Below are positions 40,201 to 52,200 of a DNA stretch of 64,000 nt, in pieces. Both the position numbers and the translations under genes were made by a program. Source of the DNA: Lepisosteus oculatus. Lineage: Eukaryota; Chordata; Actinopteri; Semionotiformes; Lepisosteidae. Position 1 is the first letter of the stretch, and each line of letters opens with the position of its first letter. The notes below the pieces were generated by a model. That model was not told the DNA's origin. It worked only from the letters and a program-made list of their open reading frames with translations, and did not search any database. The stretch covers positions 12,957,275 through 13,021,274 of the forward strand of contig NC_090716.1 of assembly GCF_040954835.1 (NCBI RefSeq). The letters are read 5' to 3'.

Positions 40201-43200
40201 GAATACATCGGCCTGTTTGCTGCTGTTGGGGCCCGGATAGGAGACTCTTCAATCGTCACAGCAGGTACAAGGTGCGTGTAGAGAGCGGCATTTTCCAAAG
40301 TCTGCAGGAGATTCTTGTGAGGGGTATTAACATTTGGCCCGTGGTCACAAAATGTCTAAAGACATTAGACAAGTCTTTATTTCATCAAAATTCTTAATTT
40401 ACCCCCAAACTAGCATATCTGCTAGTATTGATGAGGGTGTAAAAAGGATTTTTTTTTGCTCCAAATGTGTATCTAGAAAAGTGGTTAGTACTGTATGTCT
40501 TGCTAAATTTTTTATGTTTTTCTTTCCTTTGTTTGTCTTGTTAATTGATAATCTTACATTTGCTATGCATTCCATATTCAAGTCATAAAATACTGAAGAG
40601 TTTAAAAAATGGTTCTGCGATATTTGAGGATGGTGCAGCAAATTTAGCAAGATATTAAATTTGATATTGCTGCAGTTTCCAGACAGCAGAATTTGCCTTC
40701 GCAGTTATCTCCCTGGATAAAACCTATTTAAAATCCTGTATCTTTTTATGTATACTAGTATCTAATGGGAAACAGCCAAAGATACTTTCACCATATGACA
40801 TATCCTTTAAGATTACCGTAAACTAAATAAGAGAAATAGAATCCTTCCTCTAACATTCAAATACAGTTTACAGGACAGTTCAATCTCCTGAATTTGGAAT
40901 TAACATTGTAAATCATGTTTATCCAGAATCTACTCGTATAAAGTTGCCCTTTGCAAAATATGTTTCACAGTTTGTCTCCCTGGTTAAAAACCTGTTTAAA
41001 ATCCTTCTTATGTGAAAAACATATTTTTATTTTCCTTGGCTCTGTTGTTGGTACCATTTATCTTTATTTCCTTTCACTAAATCAGAAGCAATAATCTTTG
41101 AAAACTCAGATTAATGGGGTAACTTTAGCAGTAATTCCATGTCTGAAGGATATGCAATTCAGGTCTGGTAACTCTAAATTGTCCCCGCAGGGTTTGTCTC
41201 TGTGAGGAACATTGCTGGGCTCCCCACCTCATTACTTTTCTATGAGCCTCTCTTCCCTACAACTTATTCAGTAGTTCAGTTAGATCCCTGATGAATGTAA
41301 CAGAGTGACTAATATATTAGAAGTTATTTGGTGTACGTTGCTCAGTGGAGAGCCTGACTGTGAGGATAATGTTGACCAATCCCACCCTCAGTTTCGTTAG
41401 GAATGAGCCAGGGAGCAGCTAAAAGGGTATAGATGGGGTGGTGAGAGGGTTGTGAAAGAAATGCACGAAGTGAAGTCCAGAAATTGAGATGTATATATAC
41501 ACAGGAGAGTAGAAGTAGACGATAGATAGTAGGGATTAGACTCTACCCTTCTGACCAAAACTTTGTTATAAAACTATAAAATGAAATAACTATTAATACA
41601 CATTATTAATTAACACAGTTTTTCCCTGCATTGGACTGGCATTCCATCCACGGGGGGGGTGTCACATGCTCTCTTGTCCACTTAAAGTCATAGAAACCAG
41701 GATGAACTGTGGCTCAATGGTCATTCTGACACAGGTATGGACTTCACCCGTTTACCATCTGGAAACGTTCCTTCATTTAACTTCACAGTGACCTGGGTTT
41801 TTACACTGATTTGATATTTCCAGCTGCTGACTTTTGTAAGGTCTGGGCAGGAAGGAAATAGCTATAAAACAACGCACAGCCTTTAAAAGACACCCCTCAG
41901 TAACACTTGTTCCATAATTGCTTCTGTATTTCTTCCCCTGTGGGGCTGGAGTGTAAATAAAGATGAGGGAATCGTTCAAATAAATGACAAAAGTACTTTC
42001 TTTTCCTGTCTTAACAGATCAAGCCACTTGCCTCTATTTGTCCAGATGACACCACTGCAGGCCGACTGGAGCTACTCGGGTATAAAGGGGATTATTCCTT
42101 CCATTCTGCACTACAGTCTTCTGGGATACAACTTCTTCATTCCTGATGCAGTAGGTAATACTCTAGCTCACATCCCTTGTCCTCTGAGACTTTAGTAGGA
42201 AAATAAATCTTGAGGATATCCATAACATGAAACAGTCACATCATCTTAAGCAGCCTGGCAAAAAAAGGTCTTGATTCAGTTTTCTTTACTGACTCTTTTC
42301 CAGCCATTCCTTGCATATTCACAACCCAACTCTGCTGCTATCTAAGCAAAGCAGACCAGATCTGCTCCTTTCACAGTCATTGCTCTGTGTAGATTTGGGA
42401 GATTTTAAATCCTGAATTTTGCACGGTCAGGTATGAAGAGTGAGGCAGTGTGCATGCTAAATTTTATTACGATAATTAGCTTATTATCTAAGTACGACCT
42501 ACTTCAATTTGCTTTACTTTTTACCTTAAATCTGGAATCAACAAGAATTTTTTTTTATTATAAAAAGCACCCAATTTGGACTAGACTAGCTGTCCACGTC
42601 TCCATCTCAGGAGATAGTCAAGCCCCTCCCACAAGCCCACCTGCAGTATAATACATATTGTAACAGATGAATTAAAACCTTGTCTTTTTTTAAACACAGT
42701 GAAGCCACAATAATTTCACAGTGAAGCCACAATAATGCTCTAAAAGTATTTTGTACAAAGTGATAATTATTAAAATTTCACCTGATTTGGGGATTTAGCA
42801 GTTTGCTGAAGAAGGTGAGAATTTAGAGCAAAACTTGTTGCAGAATAGATTAAATTTTCAAGGGGAGTACAGATCCCCAGATGAGGAAAATAATTATTAA
42901 GCTAACAGGCACAGAAGAGGCTTTTTCTATTAGTATTTTTGGAAAATACTCATGAATATGTATATATTTATATAAAAACGAATACATATTTTTGCCATTA
43001 TCTTTTGTATAAGCTCACAGTGTATTTTGATATTCAATCATTAATTAGATAAAATCTCTTGATCTTTAGTTTTTAAACACATTATGAGCTTTGCACCTGT
43101 AGTAACATACAGTTTTTGATATTTTGACATTTCAGATGCATTTTATTTGTCTGCGTTGGCACAGTTTTAGGAGTTGATTATTTTGTTTTAATGTATAATT

Positions 43201-46200
43201 AAGGTAAAGTGCACTCAGAAAACTTTACAAAAATAGAAATTTTCCCATTCCTATTTCTTTCCCGATATAAATTTTTCTCCTTGCTTTACGTTACATTTAT
43301 TTTTCTTTATTTAATTTTCAAAACGCAAAAAGTAGTATATGAACTTTTAAGGAACAGAAAGTATGTGAGACGTTTGAAGGGGCTCATGTTGAAGGTAAAA
43401 TAAATGTTAACATAATACAGTATAAGAAAGATAAGGAATAATCAAGTGACCACTCTGCAGTATCCTGCTGGTCCCTGACTCAGATGTTGTATGGCGGGAG
43501 TTCTGCCCAAGGTGGCTGTTTCAGTGTCTGTACTTAGAGGAAGGGGAATTTGGCTGGATTCTTCGACTAGGCTGTCAGAAATCAAAGAACACCAGAGACG
43601 ATAACTCTTCCAAACACTTACCATTCCAAAACGTATTCAATATTCTATTTCTAAACCATTTATGTTTGTTTAATTAAAATGTTTCATGAAAAAATGTTGT
43701 GAAAAGAAAGTTCAGGCAACGAGATATGTCCCTGCTGGTCAAAACCTGTATTAATTTTCCGAAACCCAGTAAGTATCATGCCCTCCCAAACAGAACACAG
43801 AGCCTCTCAACATTAAAACACAATTGGACGCAGGTGCTCAAAAGTCATGTGCCAGGTCTACAGAATCTATGGTAATAATTCAATTTCTCCATGAATATTG
43901 TTCGTGTAATTTCAAACTGACGTTACCTCCCTTTTCCTGTTTGAATAAACTGTTGCTCTTAGGATAACATTTTAAGGTTTTTGGACACATTCTGTCAGAG
44001 AGAGAAAAAAAAAAACAACATAATATCACAGAAGCCCAGACCTGTAGTCCATCTCTACGTGTTCTCTCTGTTCCAGGAGGATCTCTGTCCAACGAGTTTG
44101 TAACAGACGAAGAACTCTATATCCGCTGGTTGGAGATAGCCGCCTTCCTTCCTGTTATCTCCTTTCACACCCCACCCTGGGTCTGCGGAGAAGACAGGGT
44201 ATGTGCCTCACATATCACTATCCTCCTCACTACCTCCTCTTATTATAAAAAGAGTATCCACTGACCTCTACGTTTTTTTGTATGAGTTCATCTTCCCTGG
44301 ATCTATAAAAAAAACACATTAGATGTTGCAGCTCTGTTTTTGATCATTCCCCAGCATGTGAAAGTGTTGTTGTGGCCTGAGGTGGGCTGGCGTCCCATCC
44401 AGATTGTACCCCGCCCTGCGCCCATTGCTCGCTGGGGTAGGCTTTAGCGCTGCCATGGCCCTGAATTCAGTGAAGTGGTTAGAAAATGGATAGCAGTGGA
44501 AGTCATCCACTGCCAGTAGATACAGATACAGTAGATACAGTCCTTTTCTCCTTCACTTTGTTCTCACTTTGTTCCTTTGTTCAGAAATGAAGGAGGTGAT
44601 TTAGGATACATTTCCGTGAATTAGCATTAGCATTCACAGCTATTTAGCAGTTAGTGTACATTTTTTGTATTACAAAATACAATACAAAAACTGTATTTCC
44701 ACACCATGCTAGTATTGATAGCAGTAATAGATGTGAGCTCCAGAGTGATAAAAGCATGCCAGCATTTCCCCATCTAAACCGTATAACCATGTGGATAATG
44801 GAAAAGATGAATTTCATACCAACAGTAACGGTATTAGATTGGTAGCCATAGTAACAACCATATGCCCCACAACAATAAGATTCTGTTTCTTTTACCAATG
44901 ATTTTCCTGAGCTGAATTTTCACATTTGAAATTTATTTGGATTCAAATCTCTTTTTACTGCATTGAATGCATTTCTCTCTTCTTGATACTTTTTTTTGTG
45001 GGAGAAATCCTTTATATGTTTTTATAAGCAGTGATCTACCGCGTTTAGTCTACCCTTTAGTCTTATCAGCTGTTAGACAATTCCACTAAGCTGTATGTTA
45101 ACCACACTGTTTTACTGAAATGAATATCTCATGTGGCTATTGTTTGTGGAAGAGTGCACCTGATGCCCACTAATAGAGTGAACATTCAGAATAGCAGTGT
45201 CACACACAAGGCCATAACTATACTTTTAAGATTCTACCTTTTCTGGCTTTTTATATACATACACATTGAGTGAAGATATACAAAAAGTTAAGATATTTTG
45301 TTCTCCACATACAGTAATTGTAATACAAACAGAGACCTGGAAAAAAACAGTAAGTTCAGCACAGTTTGTGTCATTGGAAGGAATGAATGCTTAAAAACAC
45401 TGAGCCCTACATTGACATTTAAAGTTAAACTTGCAAGTTTACATTTACCTGCAGGTCTCATTCCTTCTTGATATGGTGACTGGTGTTTGTTGTGTATTTT
45501 CTCTTTTGAAACAATTAGTTTTCTCTTTGGAACAACTAATGTTTTGTCTGTGTGGGTTACGATAGTAAGTTGTTTTTACATCAAGGTTAAAGATGGTCTT
45601 GTGAGTTGTAACAAAACTGTCTCCCTTTTTGCTTGCTTGTGTAACTGGAATATGATCTTTGTTTGTACTGGAAAGAATTATAAGTGCAAAATGAAAAAAA
45701 AATGCTCAGGAGCCAGAGTTAGAAAAATATATATCTATTTTAAGATATTGATATGTTTAAATTCATGGAAGACAGCTCAGGTTTCTGAGTAAAGGATCTT
45801 CTGGGGGTGCACTTTTTCCAGCCCGTTCTCAAGTAATTGCTTGGCCTTCACCCAACATCACCTGTGGTTAAGCTACCATCTGTTTTGCATTAGGTTTTGT
45901 TTTAAATTTATGATCGTCAATCGCAGGAATAATGAGAGGCACTCTAGCAGGAATGATAATGAATTTGAGGATAGGCTTGGAAAAAGACTTTATTATGACA
46001 ATTAAGGTTTCCATTTTTAAACTGACAGAAGAGTGGCAGGGTGAAAAGACTAACCTTTTTCCAGTTCAGATTGTAAGCCCTGGCCTTCTGACCCAGATTT
46101 TTGCTACAAGCAAAATAAATAGATGATGTGCTGTGTATGTTAGCACTATGAAATATTGTTCTTTTGTTCCGAGAGACTTTGGTGCTATTGTTATGTTTCA

Positions 46201-49200
46201 GAGCTCTTATCAGTAGTCATAACTTGGGGCTGTCAAGAGTCCTAAGGGTTGAACTAGCATGGATTAACGTTTTAACTTGGCTGAATTATAAAATAAATGC
46301 AAGCATGAACTGGTTCTTATAAGGTGAGCCATATGGAAATTAAATATCAAGAATCTTATTTTGAGTTTCTTCCCGAAGACGTTTTTCAATTGGAAGTGTC
46401 CAGCTGGTGTCCAGCTGCAGTGTCCAGCTGGTGCGGTGCCGGCTCTGGATTTTATCCTCCCCCGACACGCCTCCACCCGTGGCCTCTAAAGCGTGTCACA
46501 CCCCTCTTTGTCCCCAGGACCATCGTTTTAGGTGATATTTCTGTTTCTTTCGGGGAGTTCCACGCGGTATCCGTCCTCATTCTCTTAGCTGTGGTGCAAC
46601 TCGCTGTCGGGTCCTGTTGAGCTTCCACACCAGTGCAGGTGACGTCAGGCTACTTTTACCGGGTCACAGTGCCTTCCTCTGCCCACCACAGGATTCCCAT
46701 CTCCACCAGCTGGTGGCGCTGCCGCCACCTGCGCGCTGAAAAGCGTTCCAGTGTCTGGATTATATGCCGTTCTCATTCAGTACAAGAGACAACGCACATC
46801 TGTGTTCCTCCAACTCAATCACGCTATCAGACTCAAGCACACAAAGCTCCTGCACCAATATCTCTGTCATAGCAGGATTCTGCATTGGTGGGTAGGTGTT
46901 CCTTAAATCCTCTTTGGTTGTTTCAGTAGATCTGACCTATGGCCGGGTCCGTCATTTGCTCAGCCAGGCATGCTAACGCCAAACTCTAAAATATTAAGGA
47001 CAGTATCTGTTTATATTCACTTTGTCATCTAGTGGTTATTTGTCCAAATTCTGTTGTTGAGTTAATTAGACATTCATAAAGCTGGGAACACTTGAGAATG
47101 TTGACTTCAGGTTTTGGAGTAGTTGAAAGTCAAAATGAAAACCCAAATACTTTCTGTAAGAGTAGACTATTTTGAGCTTAAACAAAAGGAAATCAAAATC
47201 AGAACCATGGCACAGAAATTGGTGATACAAATAGAATGGACAGATATTTGATAAGCTTCACAGTCCAAGATAACCCTTTACCAAAGTGATAGAAATGTTA
47301 AAGTTGGAAGAAACAGAGGAACTGCAGATCTACCAATAAACACCACCTCATCTGTAAAGCCTGGCGGAGATAATGTTTTGGTCTGGCCATGCGTGGCCAC
47401 CTCTGAACTGGTTCCCTTACCATTATTCATGATATAATTAATGATGACATCAGTAGTATTAATTCTGAAGTGTACAGAAACATTTTGTCTGCTTATATAC
47501 ATGAAAACGCCTCCAGACTTATTGGGTGGCACTTCATACATAATAAGACATGATCCAAAACATGACCAATGCAAAAAAAATGAATTCATCAGGAAAAAAA
47601 ATAACAAATCTTAGACTGGCCATATTAATCCTTAGAATTCAATTGAGAAGCACTTCAACAATAGGTAAGAACTATGGTATTGGCAATAGCTTGGTAAACC
47701 ATTATTTAAGATGATTATATAAAGAGTTTAGTTAGCTCAATGGGTCTCTGTTTCATGCAGTGATTGTGTGCCAACACTTACGGTCACCTGAAATCACAAA
47801 GTATGTTTTTGTTAAAATACGATCAAACATATGCATGAAATTACCTAAATATAAAACTTATTATATTTTACTTATCATTTGTATTAATCTCATTATCATA
47901 AATACAAATTTGCTTGACTGTAAGGCAAAATTAAGTTTGGATTTTGCTGTTCTAATACTTCAGAGAACACCGTATGTATGAAAATCCCAATAGTGTTTAA
48001 ATCAAATGTAATTTGACAGTTAGTTTTTTTTGTACAATTAAAAAAATCCTTATTTTATATTTTTAGGTGAAAATCAACAGTATATATTTGAAGTAAAAAG
48101 TGGCACAATAAATACAAAAGACTCAATATTCACAATTGTAAAAGGTGGTTGGCATGCGTCAACACAAACACAGTGGAAAGGTATGCCTGTTTTACATCAG
48201 CAAACACACAAATTAGGTCTATTACAAATGATAGACACTGTTTTCCTTGTGGTAGCAGTGCAGTGAACCTCTTTTCAACGGGATTACACGAGTACAGGGC
48301 TTACCCAGGCTGCTGGGCTCCTGTTTCTATTTCCAGGGTCAGGGCTACCTCAGGTATGCCTGGAACTGACATGCCCACAGAGCTGCTAAATATAAGCCGC
48401 GGATCATGTGTTGGAGGTGTCTTACCCTCCCGGCTCTGTTTTCCAACCTGTTTAAGGGCCACATAAACAAAGCATGTGTTGGTTGCAGACCAGTCCTGTC
48501 GCCAGGACTTCCTGGTGTGAGGCACACAAATCCCACACATTTGCTGGGAGTCAGCAGGTTTGGACAGATGCACACAAACAAAGATAACTTAAGACGGAGA
48601 CCTCGGCTTAGTGGCCTGCCCCCTCTCCCCCTCAACAGTTTTAACAGATCCCCGATGTTTTTGTTTTTTTATTTCAAGATGAGAAAGCATTGAAGTTTCA
48701 AATCTGAAATTCACTTTGAGGGCATTTTATTTAATGCACTTTCTGAGGTCATTATGTCTGTGAACAGGAGCTGCCTGTAGTTCACTCGCCCGGGGCCCTG
48801 TATTTTTATACAGTGTTTCATCAATTATATTCTACTTTCTGATGCACATTAAAATAAAGGTAGCCATACTGCAGAAAATAAATATTCTACATTTGTACAG
48901 TAGGTTATTAGGTAATAACAAAATGACTTTGTCATTTAAATTTTGTTCTAGGTGCTCATGTTAGACCTTAAAAATGAGTGTCAGTAGTCTCTGCTTGTTT
49001 AACTTTTGGTTAAGCACCAGACTTTTGGAAATGAAGTGAACAATGAAATATTTCTGTTACCTACAGATCACTTAATGTGGAAGTTTTCAGTTGGAGGCAG
49101 ACTGCTCTATGCTAAGGGGCAGGCTAGGCAGGTGGCAGTGTCAGACGACGGTGGGCCATTCACGTTCACAGATCTGTGCCTTTGCAGCCAAGTCGTCTCT

Positions 49201-52200
49201 GACACTGTTTGGTCTTTGTCTTCACTGGAACTGCTTCTCTGCCAAACTGAACAGAATATCTTCTTCTCCTTCTCAGCCTGAAAATGCACTTCAAATGAAA
49301 TCCCAAACCCACTTCTTTCAGAGGAATGTACAGTGTCTTAATCTTCCCTTAGCATTTTTGTTTTAAATAACTTATTACAAGTTGGAGGTGTGGTCTGGGG
49401 TTAGTGTGCATTTTGTAGCGGATATTGAAAATGACTAGCAGATTAAGTAAATCCAACTTCGATTTTTTTTTCTTGTTCTAATTCCATCCCCCAAAATTTA
49501 CTCCCTGCACTTTCACACGTCCAAAATAAGCCACTGAGATCCCAGAAATTCCACCAGGATCCTGTTTCCTGAGGTAAATCATTCTGCTTTCCATGTCTCC
49601 TGGAGCAATCTAAGATTTGGTATCAGTTTTTAAATACATCCATTTTTTCTTGGATTACAGGTCCTCAATCTCACCCGATCGTATATATCCAGACACCAGG
49701 AGTTCGTCATCCCTCTCGTAATTAAGTACGCAGAGGAGTGGCTGGCTGAAGGGACTCCTATATTCCGACCCCTCTGGTGGATCAGTCCCGATGACCTTCT
49801 CACCTTCACCATCGACAACGAGTTCCTAATAGGTGATGAGGTAAGACACTCCTTTGATGCTTCACATTCAACAATTGTGAGATTCTCTTTTCCAATGTTT
49901 AAATTAGATCTGCATCATGTATATTCATTCTTAGGCGTGTGTAGAAAATCCAGCCATGGCAAAGGTTATAACTAGCTGATTTATTTGGCTCACGCTGTTA
50001 TCCAGAGTGATTTACCTGTGCCTCCACTCATACAGCAGGGTCATTTACTGGAACAGTTCAGGTGACCTCTGAAGGGCTCGTCTGCAGGGTCTCATCTGAG
50101 ATTTGAACCTAAAACCTTCCAGTTATGAGTGCTGGCCATCAATTAACAAGTCCCAGCTCATCGTCTGCTGATCATCTGTACTAAACTCCAGGTCATCCAC
50201 AGGCCAGCTCCCAAAGTTCAATGAAACAAAACGCTCCAGCATGGGTTTTTTAATAAAGAAAAAATGACATATGAAAGGTTGTTTTATAAAATGCAGTGCA
50301 CAGACATAACAATAACTTCAGTGGGCTTTTGGAAAATAAGATCATGGCTGGAGAGCTGTCTGAGAAACCCAAACACCATTTTGATCCCAGTTTTGGAAAA
50401 GCTTGTAAACCCCAAAGCTAGCAGAGAGCTCTTATTTCTAGGTCTCAGCTGTAACTGGTATTTAGATGATGAGCTTTTTAAGGAACAAAGTTCAGAATGA
50501 ATAGAATGAATCACAAACTCTTTAGCTGCTTCAGTTTCAAGGTTGGGATGATTGGTACACCAGTGTGCCCCGAGCTGGTCACATTAAGATTTTAACTTTT
50601 TTTCATAACTGCAGTGTAGTTAAAACACCAATAAAAGAGATACATGCTTTGAGTGTACTGCAAGATTTCTCAAAGGCCGACAAAGCATGCCAGTGCACAA
50701 TTTAACGACGCTTCCCTCTTGGCATGCTTTTCAAACCCCTTATTTACTACGCCAGTTAAAGGAGAGATGCAGAAATAAACACAGTCAGCTTTTAAGGAGG
50801 CCCATAGCCACTGCTGAGTCATGTGTAATTTTGTTTTCACACATTGTCACAGCAAGTGCATGAATTCCCACCTATTCTGTTCTGCTCTACTATGCCCATC
50901 CTTCTCCATTTCTGTCTAAATTTGAACTCTGGTGCCATGTATGCTTGCTTCCTGTTGTAGTTACACAGAGGGACTTGGATAGCTTTTTTCTAAATGGGAA
51001 AGCTGCTGCATACAGTATTTAAACTAAAAGTGTGTAGAAAGAGGTGTGGATTACAGCTACATATATCAGTAAGGTGGCTGACATTTTGCTAATCAAAAGC
51101 AAGTGGTGCAAGAGTGAGAGAGTGAGAAGTGAAATATTTTAACTTGGAGCTTCTAAATCAAAATGGAAAACTGCTTGTGTTTTCTTTAGCGTCTTATGTG
51201 GCTACAGTATGTGCTGTTAAACACACCAAACCGAGTTTCAGCTGGCTGAGTGTTGCCTGGAACTGGTTGAGATGAGGGCGGGCTGACCAGAGGACATCTG
51301 GGTGTTTCACATGACCCCTCTCATAGTGTGGAGAGTGTATAGCTAGCTGCAAGAGGCTCCAAGTGAAACCTGAGTTGCACCATTTCTGTTCCAGAATCCC
51401 AGTGTGCAAAAAGGCAAACTTGAGAGTGTATTTCAGAGGACACTGGTTCTTCTGGGTCAGTATGAAGTGATATCTACTTCTCAATTCCAAGTGGGTTTTT
51501 TGAAAAAGATCATACTAATTGGTAATTCTAAGTAGAAAAAAATAATTTATTTCAATAGTTAAATCTATACAGGACAAGCCATTCAGGACATTTTGCTTAT
51601 ATTGGTTGCTAATGGCTAATTAATATCAGTACCTCAACCAGCAACATAATGAACATTAAAATCACAGCTGGGCAGCAGTTGAGCAAATATGCCCAACTTT
51701 CTATTTAAATAGGTGCCTCGTATTTTCTCTCCACTTCTTAATTTATTTGTTGAGCTTGAAGTAGTTGCCTATGATGACTATATGTAACTCTTTTGGGATT
51801 TTGAATTCTTGAAACATCTTCCTGATCCTGTAACAGTCCGTGTTGTTCAAGACTAAAGAGATATTGTTACTTCAGCATGCTTGTGTGTGATAAACCTTTG
51901 AGACCATCATGCTGTAGCAATGAAATCTGATGCCTTCTAAGTATTATCTAATGGGTGTCATCCCAACATTACCCTGTGCTGAATGCTTCAATTAGCCTTT
52001 GCTTTTCTCTAACTTGTGCAATGTAAGCTACAGATTTTTCCACCATTAATTTTGACATGAATCACTAACACTATTTCTAGACTGACCAGCTGTGTTTTCT
52101 ACAAGATCTGTCCATCTAAGATCCAGCACAGTCATCCCCCACTGGCTGCCACTGCAGCTTTTTTCCAGGGGAAAAAAAACCCACATAAAAAGAGTTTTTA

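Larger units (their letters stand above)
44199..49660 (+). other. GH31 gene intron 8 (5.5 kb)
   Basis: It contains a 3' SINE fragment (44370-44497). A GC- and CpG-richer block lies at about 46390-46870, with the motif TGTCCAGCTG three times (46397-46432) and a CTCF-like core at 46703-46723. A second less AT-rich block is at 48150-48640. Neither block shows a recognisable protein; open frames there overlap on both strands. Confidence 0.75.

Noticed and set aside
47730..47760. tRNA-like TAGCTCAATGG motif
   Set aside because: No cloverleaf arms or matching box B at the right distance.
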